Source of the DNA: Thalassia testudinum
Taxonomy: Eukaryota > Streptophyta > Magnoliopsida > Alismatales > Hydrocharitaceae
Reading direction: 5' to 3'
NCBI GenBank assembly: GCA_037157565.1
Contig: JAZHRO010000073.1
Coordinates: 11,290,501 to 11,354,500 of the forward strand
Length of the DNA stretch: 64,000 nt
The notes below the pieces were generated by a model, which saw only the letters and a list, made by a program, of their open reading frames with translations, ran no database searches and was not told where the DNA came from. Shown piece by piece: positions 56,901 through 64,000 of this stretch. The translations under genes and the position numbers were made by a program. The first letter of the stretch is position 1; each line of letters starts with the position of its first letter.

Positions 56901-58043
56901 TGACTAATTAGGACCTAAGGATTCGGATGGTGAATTTTATTTCTAGATTAAACCTTGTTTGACCGGTCAAATTATGCAAAAACCCAAATTAAGTTGTTAA
57001 TTGGGCATGGTTCTCAATGTAGGTCAAAATGGGTTAACAAGGCCAAATTGAATGTTCTAAACCCTAGAGATTATTTTTCTATGAATTTTAGAGGGTTTAT
57101 TCCATTTTTACTTTGCCTCAAACCTCGTGAATTGAAGTGGGTTTGTTTGAGGGTTACAGAATGTCATTTAATTCTTAAATTGCTCATGAACCCATTTCTG
57201 ATTGATTCAACCCACTTTTTATCTTATTTAGATCATTTGACCTATGTTCTATCTCTGAGAAATTCCGTTTATGTACTGCAATGGTGAAATTGCAGTTTTT
57301 AACCTTTATTTCATGTTTTCTTCTCAGAACACTTATTCCTCAATTAAGCCCTTTGCTAAGTTATGTAGGAGCTTTTATTCTTTGTATTAGGTCAAAATGA
57401 GCTAGTTATGGCTCATGATGAGGTTCTCATCACGCGCCTGTGTCGCGTGCCTCCCCGCGCTAGGCGCTTGCTGTGCCTTACACTGCGCTACGTGCGTGCC
57501 TTCGTACCCGCGCGCATGCCTGCACTACTGTGCGCATGCAGTGGCGCGTGCGTGCACATGGGTGGCCTGGGTTACACCACGTGGCACGATCTGAGTTGTC
57601 CATCTTCTTTCCTTTGTAGGGGCTGCTACAGAGGTCGGATTGAGTCAATTTTCACCTTGTTGGGCTACGATCGTCGACCCGAATCCATCCGTGCAGTTGG
57701 ATTTATCGTTTGAAGCTTCAAATTGGATCACTTAGTCCCTCGACCGTTGATCTTCCTCGGATTGCATACGGTGCTATAGGACTCCGATTAAGGTGATTTT
57801 AGAGGTGTTGGACTCCGATCGTCGTCATGATCAGATTTGTATAGTCAGATCATCAATTCAAGGCTCCTAATTAAATCTCCTTCTCTCATTTCCATAAAAG
57901 GATGCAATTAACTTAAAATATACACAAACTAATATAAATGCATAATGATGCATGCTATGCAATATTTATAATATGGAATGCATACCTAAGCCTAGATACA
58001 TGCATAAATAGGTATTTTAATCTAAATGGATGTGTCTACATCA
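53966..58043 (-). repeat. A2 5' LTR with nested solo LTR
   Basis: TGATGCGTCGG to TCTACATCA; about 1448 bp without the insertion 54808-57432. TATAAAAGG on the minus strand at 54666-54674, preceded in LTR sense by GTGAT/GTCGCTGA repeats (54704-54760). The segment 57520-58043 matches the truncated 3' LTR. Frames inside are treated as spurious. Confidence 0.8.
54808..57432 (-). repeat. Solo LTR of the B family
   Basis: 2625 bp with perfect 5-bp duplication CGCGC (54803-54807 and 57433-57437). Minus orientation. Its right end mirrors the B LTR start (TTATGTAGGAGC, TAGTTATGG, then hairpin TGATGAG/CTCATCA at 57416-57432). It holds a pyrimidine-rich block 55008-55290, a GC- and CpG-rich block 55380-56760 and a hairpin GGTGGGAC/GTCCCACC at about 55624-55644. 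The many overlapping frames on both strands (55001-56901) come from low complexity and CpG richness and are rejected as genes. Confidence 0.85.
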
Positions 58044-58700
58044 CGGCCTGACTACTTCCCTGCACATCACAATGGCACCCGCCATCTCTAAATCTCCCCT
58101 TATGCTGCTTTTATCCCCTATGGATTCCTCGCCCTCCATATCCCCCATGCTGGCCGCTACCTTTCTTTTCTTTGACCATGACCCAACCCCATCTTCCACC
58201 CTTCGCCACTGCATCTTAGTAGTTTCTTCCTCTTCCTTGTCCACCTGTTGATTCCCATCCATGAGGATCCCCCACACTTTAGGATCTCTCTCTCATCAAA
58301 TGGCCCTCCATGCTTCAACCTGATATTTTCCTGCACAACCCTACCATCGCCTTCCATAAGGTCAATCCAAGAGTCCTCTTTCACTGAAGCAAACCCTACC
58401 ACAATGCAAGTCACTATAGCATGCGAGCGAAGATGAAGTGGGATACCCTTAATCAGACTGGCTATATCTAGAGAAGACACGTTGAGGGGGACATTCACCT
58501 AGAGCATCGTTTAATGGAGACACCATCCTTCACAAGATCGAACCACCGTCAAAGCAAGTAGTGCAAAACCTCAACCCATTCACATCCCTATCACCAAAAC
58601 CAAACAATAAGAACCTCAATGGGTTCAACCAAGATAGGTTCCATAGAGGGGATGATAGAGAAAAAGGACCTTACAATCCCATGCAGGTCGTCCAGAGATG
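58044..58700 (-). pseudogene. LINE ORF1 fragment
   Basis: Minus-strand frame 58157-58498 includes LIKGIPLHLRSHAIVTCIV, which resembles IEGIPLFLRTVQVAATVV of the LINE ORF1 at 32873. Adjacent pieces in other frames (RSFFSIIPSMEPI, LIVWFG) fit the same RNA-binding region. No zinc knuckle or endonuclease nearby. It is probably the flank into which A2 inserted. Confidence 0.45.
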
Positions 58701-58889
58701 GGAAGCCCACCATGACTTCCCCAATAAGTGCACCCTATAGTAGGGACTTCGTTGCTTGCCCCTCCGGAGTGAGGGGGACTTCAACATTGAGGGATGGAGG
58801 GGTCGATGATGAAAATGGTTGATGGTGATAATTGTTGACAATGATAACAATGACACCGATGATCTACAATGTGTATATAACACAATGGT
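58701..58889. other. Unassigned spacer with GAT-rich simple sequence
   Basis: Includes a TGATGATAATTG-like low-complexity run (58805-58865). Nothing else is supported. Confidence 0.3.
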
Positions 58890-61800
58890 TGTATGATGAT
58901 GAATGATTATTGTTATGATCATGTCGTTGTAGTATATGGTGTATAATATAACATTAAGGATGTCGTATAGTGGTGAGTATGGGTGAGTACCAGTCATTAC
59001 AACCATTATTATCATTTGCTTATTTATCTAATTTTTACTGGTTTTGTTCAAGGTCGTTCTCTGGGAGGCAATTTATTGAACTTAATTCGGTCACTCTTTG
59101 ATTATCTCTGAAATTGTCTTCTTATTCAAAAAGAAACTTTACACTTAAAGAATGAATGAATGTTTTATTTACCTAGTTACTAAGAAGTGCTTGCAAAAAT
59201 ACTAACTATGAACAAGCATCAAACAATCTATTATTATACTCTAAACTATGTATTTACAAGTTATACTATTAACACTAATATGTTAGTTCATACTACATTA
59301 GGATACCATAGTGTAAAAACTTAACTTAGTAGTCTTTTATTTATAGTGACATATATATCAGTTTTAGTGACAGATATAAACGTCGCTAAATCTCAGAAAA
59401 CACTATATACAACCTCAAGAAGCAAACTGAGGTCTTTAGCGACGTATTATAGTGTCGTTTTATTCTGTTAGTAATTATGTGGGTTTACTTATACGTATGT
59501 ATATTACTTATTCTACTACTTTATGTACAGTAAGTCTTTTCTATTCTTGCTATCTATTGTGTTCTCTCTTTTTTTCAAGTCGTCTGTCCTTTCATTTTCT
59601 TCTGTGTTTAACTCTTGTCTCTTGAGGTATTTCAGAGGCTGCGGTGGAGACGGGGTTAGGCTAACGTCCTTAGTGTAAAATGTATTTAATTAGCGGGCAC
59701 GCTTTTCGAGGGATACACAGCACCCTACGGGTGGGACCAGACCTCTACTAAGCGCGCCCTAATCTCAGATTAGGTGGCTTAGTTACGTTTTCAATCTCAG
59801 CGTCAGACCTCAGCCCAACAGCCTCAAAGCTCGCGCACAAGCTCCGGGCCGCCAGCCCCACACACATATCGAAGTTCAGCACACATCGGGTAATCGGACC
59901 AGACATAGCAGGTAGTTTTTCGGGCGCCCTGCGCCATGACGACTGTTTAAGGTATAACATAAATTATATTTATATGGCTGCATTCGGTTTGCATCACACG
60001 ATGTGGCGCTATTCCAGCGCCACATCGTGCGCTGGAAATCAGACGCAGCTGCGTCTGTGCGCATTTTTGGCCCTCGATTTGGGGGACATAAATTATTAAA
60101 AAAAATAAAATAAAATATGGTAAATAAAATATTTACGTAATGCTACATAATTGATTAATTAATTTTGAATTTTAAATATTTTTACTATACAAATAAATTC
60201 GCTAAACTAGGCTGATTATACAGGTTGATTTAGGTGATTAAATAGTTAATTACTTATAAAATAATTAGTAAATGGTCTAATTGACCTTAAACAGTTTTAA
60301 TTTACGTACTTAAATATTTAATACATATTTTTATCGTATTTTTACGAATTTATTTATGTTTTATTTAGGCTAAAATAGCAGTTCTGGGTGTTTAAAATTA
60401 AAACTAAGTTACAGTAAGTTATACTAGGTATAATTATACTTTGACTAACTTAAATTACTTAATATATATATATATTCCCAAGTTTATAGATTTATTTACT
60501 TGATTATTGCTCTAACTTATTAACTTAGCTACTAAATAAGTAAATATAAATCTGTACATACATATATACATAAATCAGTAAATACATGCATAATAGATTA
60601 GTATATATACATATTTTTACATAGATTACATATGTATATGAATTTCTGTACAGGTTTTATACATATTTACAGTATAACTATGTATCTAACTTACATAATT
60701 AGGCTATATGTTATAGTTATAATACTATGGATAGGTATATTTACAGTTTTAAAATAAGTATGATTAGGTTTTAGTAGGAAGTTAGGAAATGAGGGAAGAA
60801 GGGAGTTTAGAGAAGTGGGGAATGTAGCTGCTAGATGCAGCATGTTGCTGTATAACTGGGAATAAGATTAAATTCAAAACAAACTAAACATTGAAGAGAT
60901 GAAATCCAAATCTGAAAGGGGTTTAAATCTCATGAAAATCTCATGTAAATTCAGCTCAAACACTCATTAGGAAAAACCCTATCAGAAGCTTCCTTTCAGA
61001 TCAAAACAGCAAATGGCATTGAGTTAGTCTTCCTAATGCCATAGACAGCATGAAGGAAGACTTAGCTCGATCAATTAAAACCAAAGAAACACAATCCCAG
61101 TTTCTTGCAACCTTAAGGAGTATGGAAAACTCCTTAGGTTAGAGAATCACCATACAGAAATGATCATCAACACAAATAGTGTATGGCAGTTCTGAAATAG
61201 CAAAAAGAGACTAAGAATGCATTAAGGAAATTTAATGGAAGCTGGCGAATGCATTCAAAACAAAGTATACTCAGAATCATGAGAGGCTCTTCTGATTGGC
61301 TCTCTGTCATCAGAGAGCTTCTCAGAATCCTTGCCTACAATGAAAACCAAAAATCCCTTCAATTTGTCAGATCTGTCAAAACATTTCAGAGAGTAAAACT
61401 CCTTTAAAATCCAAATCAAAAGTGCTCTGACAAACTGAGGCAATCCATTTAAAACAGAGGGGCTTTTGTGAAACAAATGGAGTGAGTGAGAAGCCCCAAA
61501 TGGTGCTTGTGACGCCACTTTCAGATCTGAGGCAGTGCGCCATCAGATCTGAAATTGGGTCAGGATGTGTGGGTGATTGATGAAAAATTCGTCGTTAAAA
61601 AGGAAAAAACAAGAATCAGAATTTGGATGATGGAAAAACAAAACATGAAGAGGGAGATAAATTGAACAATGAACAGATGATTCTTCCCCTCTGATCTGGA
61701 CTGATCAGAGGAGGTGAGGGAGGGGGATCTAATACTAATTCTACTCCTAAGACTAATCTAACTACAGCTAACATTAAACACTAACAATTAAAACTAAATC

Positions 61801-62934
61801 TATTCTAAACTAATGCAAACTAAATCTAATACTACTTGTGCAGAATTAAAAACCTAAACTAAAAGGAAGAATGGGACCTATGGGTCCTTAGCCGGCGGCT
61901 AAGGAGGAAGAAAGGAGGAGGGTGACTCCAGCGGAGGGAAGAGTCTGCTAGTGAGACTCCAGGGTCGTCCTCAGGTGCTACGAGGTCCTTAGCGACGAGG
62001 AGGGTCGAGAGCAGGCAATGATTCCACAGCCGGTGGCTGTGAAATCAGGGTCTAGGTGAGGAGGAGAGACTGGAGTGGATGAACTGATCGCTAAGAGATG
62101 TAGGAGGGAGCGATCCTTTGCGCACGACACCACTGAGGTGCTTAAATAGCAGCTCAGTGACTGGAATCACCGCAAGGGTGAGGTTAATCAAAATTAAGTC
62201 GGCGGTGAGGATGAGATGAGTAGAGCGCGGGGCGAGTCGAGAGGGAAATCTGACCGTCAGATGTGATCTGGGAAGAGAGGTGAACGCACGCACTGAATCG
62301 CGTGAAGGTTCGAATAGAATCCAGCCGCAGATCGAGATCAAAAGTGCGATGGACGGTCGAGAATGGCTGTGTTCTTCGCGTGCTACAGTGCGCGTGAAGA
62401 ACACAGGCTTCTCTCTGAAATGAGGGAAAACTTGCAGGAAGACCCTTGAACGAAGGGGTAGAAGAATAGCGTGCAGGTCCAAAAGTGAAAAGAACTATAA
62501 CTGGAAGGGCGTTGCAGTCATACAGAAGGGTCCCTGCGGCTTGCAAAAAGGTCCAAGAAGGAGTTTTGAAGGGTAGAAATGTAATGCATGAAGGACCTAA
62601 TTGTAATCTATTTATTTCTAAGCCTAAATGATGTCCAATTGCTTTCAAATTTTTACATGTGCTTAATTGAACATTTAAGACATTGATTTTACTTCTGATT
62701 TATCTTTTCAAACTTGTTTATGTGTTCAATTGATGCATGGATCATCATTTGTTCTTTAGTTTTCAGAATATCTCATTTTTGTGACCTAATTAGGAGGTTT
62801 TAACACACATTAAAAGTTTTAGGTCTTTTCTTTAATTCCCACACTTAACCCTTTTTATATGTTAATTTGATATTGTTTTGCTTAGTGTCTAGCTTAATTT
62901 CGGCCTTTTAGCTATGATGAGTAGCCACTCATCA
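58890..62934 (-). repeat. Element F 3' LTR, unusually long
   Basis: The right end is firm: hairpin TGATGAGT/ACTCATCA (62915-62934) next to the PPT. The left end is set by analogy (GTCGTTGTAGTATATGG at 58922, GTTCTCTGGGAGGC at 59053) and is approximate. Candidate TATA boxes on the minus strand: TATTTAAG near 62143-62150 and TATAAATAAAAG at 59334-59345 with GTGACAG/GTCGCTAAA repeats at 59347-59465. Two promoters and 4 kb suggest a nested insertion that I could not delimit. A 14-bp hairpin is at 59997-60029. Frames at 59748-60064, 61255-61518 and 62045-62648 have no recognisable product. Confidence 0.55.
60080..60780. other. AT-rich block inside LTR F
   Basis: About 700 bp of very AT-rich sequence (ATATATATAT at 60464-60474, many TATGTA/TACATA repeats). 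No gene seen. Sharp change to GC-richer sequence at 60050 suggests a junction. Confidence 0.4.
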
Positions 62935-62950
62935 TACCCCCATGCTTACG
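62935..62950 (-). promoter_or_regulatory. Polypurine tract of element F
   Basis: Minus strand CGTAAGCATGGGGGTA beside the LTR, same type as element 2. Confidence 0.75.
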
Positions 62951-64000
62951 TTTTGCTAGTCCCTTAGCAAACAATCTGTTGAAGTGTAAGGCAATTTAAG
63001 TATCAGCAAGGTAAGTGTGTAAAGATATCTTTTTCTTCTTTCAAAAATTTTTAATTGTTTTATGATGATCTTTAAGCTGAAAAATTTCTTCAATAAACCA
63101 ACTGTGTTTTTGGACATTGTGAGAACCTGGTTACTGAGGATAACCTACCAAAACTCGAGGCTTAAATGACATAGACCATCTCTCAACCAACAAGGACTCT
63201 TGATATTTAAACCTTAAGTCGAATTCCAGGACTCAGAGGGTTTTACAGAGACTCAGAATGCTATGAAGTTATGGCTGTGCTTTGTGATAAGTCAGGACTA
63301 ACCAGGTGAATTCTAAGGCTCATTCCCGGGGTTTCACTTCTTTTTAAGTCCAGGTTGGTCCTAACTTCAGCTCATGCTTTCGGATGACTCAAAAATTGAT
63401 GGTATTCAATCCCAACCCTTATTGTATTTGTGGCTCAGAGAAGATTTTTCTTTTTTTTGGTGGATAAACAGGGTATTGTTTTGAACCCTGAAAACATTTT
63501 GGTGGAAGAGTTATTTTTCTGAGGTTTTTGGAGAACATACTTGACTTTTTTTTTTTTTTTGAACAGTATGTCTCCCGAACTTATTTGGTAGAGCACACTG
63601 TATTTGGTGGGTGGATTTCCTCTTCTTTTTTTTTTTTTTTTGTGGAAAGAGCTTCTCCTAGACACAAAACTAAAGATTAGGACAAAGAGTCTACCTGCAC
63701 GCACAGGTAAGGACTCCACCTTCCCTAATGAACACAAGGGTTGAGGTTTAGGTTCAAGTGGTCTTTCCTGACACTGTGTAGTGTAAGCCAAGGTTACTTA
63801 GACTCCTAAGTCGAAGCAAACCAACGAATCCTGTACTGGTGACTCAGGTACAAGAATTATCCTAAAGTTAGGAGAGACTGTGGTCTATCTTGTCAAGGCT
63901 CGAAGTGTATTAAGCCTAAGCTTGTTTCAAGCTCCTATGGCCCGGCAGGTCAAACCAGTAACGGTTGAATGTCCATAGACACTTATTCTATTATTATTAT
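62951..64000 (-). other. Element F 3' leader
   Basis: Begins with TTTTGCTAGTCCCTTAGCAAA like element 2 and A2, and has T-rich runs (63449-63459, 63547-63560, 63627-63641). The 118-residue minus-strand frame at 63435-63791 is Lys- and low-complexity-rich and is not accepted. No gene seen. Confidence 0.5.

Larger units (their letters stand above)
30284..58043 (-). mobile_element. A2: non-autonomous Athila-related element with nested insertions
   Basis: Minus-strand element: truncated 3' LTR (30284-30821), internal region (30822-53965) and 5' LTR (53966-58043). Without insertions the internal part is about 4.4 kb and has no gag or pol. PBS, 5' leader and 3' leader match element 2; the only gene encodes an acidic protein. 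Nested inside: LINE 32199-39941, B+ element 40377-51388 and solo LTR 54808-57432. A target duplication cannot be checked because the left LTR end is lost. Confidence 0.8.
58890..64000 (-). mobile_element. Element F: gypsy-type element leaving the window
   Basis: Minus-oriented LTR (about 58890-62934) followed by a PPT and internal 3' leader to the window end. No coding domain is in view, so whether it is autonomous is unknown. Confidence 0.6.

Noticed and set aside
55001..56901. Phe/Ser-rich and Arg/Gly-rich frames, possible secreted or nuclear proteins
   Set aside because: Pyrimidine-rich and CpG-rich low complexity inside a solo LTR, open on both strands.
59748..60064. Short minus-strand frames suggesting a gene in LTR F
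   Set aside because: Overlapping frames without motifs across a hairpin-rich segment; no conserved counterpart seen in the window.
63435..63791. 118-residue minus-strand frame in element F
   Set aside because: Lys- and Ser-rich translation of T-rich runs, no motif.

Overview
This window looks like a slice of a large, repeat-rich flowering-plant nuclear genome. I found no convincing host gene, tRNA, rRNA or CRISPR array. Almost every base belongs to a transposable element. The evidence is Ty1/copia and Ty3/gypsy (Athila-type) coding sequence, an L1-type LINE, a hAT-type insertion, LTR pairs flanked by 5-bp target duplications, and primer-binding sites of the TGGCGCC type. Which plant lineage it comes from cannot be settled from the sequence.

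Layout. 1-6110: the 3' part of a decayed copia element (integrase, RT, RNase H, an extra downstream ORF, polypurine tracts, 3' LTR). 6111-24181: an old, heavily mutated Athila element (Athila-1) whose protease is split by a 1.1 kb hAT element (8809-9935) and whose RNase H/integrase junction is split by a younger Athila element on the minus strand (element 2, 11880-23515). Element 2 has two 1.66 kb LTRs, target duplication AGGTG, PBS and PPT, and a gag-pol frame of 1891 codons broken only by two stop codons. 24182-28085: pieces of three different LTRs. 28086-30265: part of a non-autonomous element (A1). 30284-58043: a related non-autonomous element (A2, minus strand) that has swallowed an L1 LINE (32199-39941), a second non-autonomous element on the plus strand (B+, 40377-51388) and a solo LTR (54808-57432). 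The LINE and the B+ 5' LTR each carry a further solo LTR (34773-36950 and 42548-43976). 58044-58700: a LINE ORF1 scrap. 58890-64000: a long LTR and the start of another minus-strand element running out of the window.

How the parts relate. A1 and A2 share the PBS type, about 1.1 kb of 5' leader, the 3' leader and the PPT context of element 2, but carry no gag or pol. In their place is a gene for a Tyr/Pro-rich, then helical, then acidic protein. B+ has the same plan with a diverged acidic protein. The simplest reading is that these are parasites mobilised by element 2-like enzymes. Several LTRs also share secondary-structure features: a perfect terminal hairpin at the U3 end whose sequence changes but whose pairing is kept, and inverted repeats just upstream of the TATA box.

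Limits. All homology calls come from reading motifs and comparing segments by eye. LTR identities, insertion ages and family names have not been computed. Boundaries marked approximate are so.
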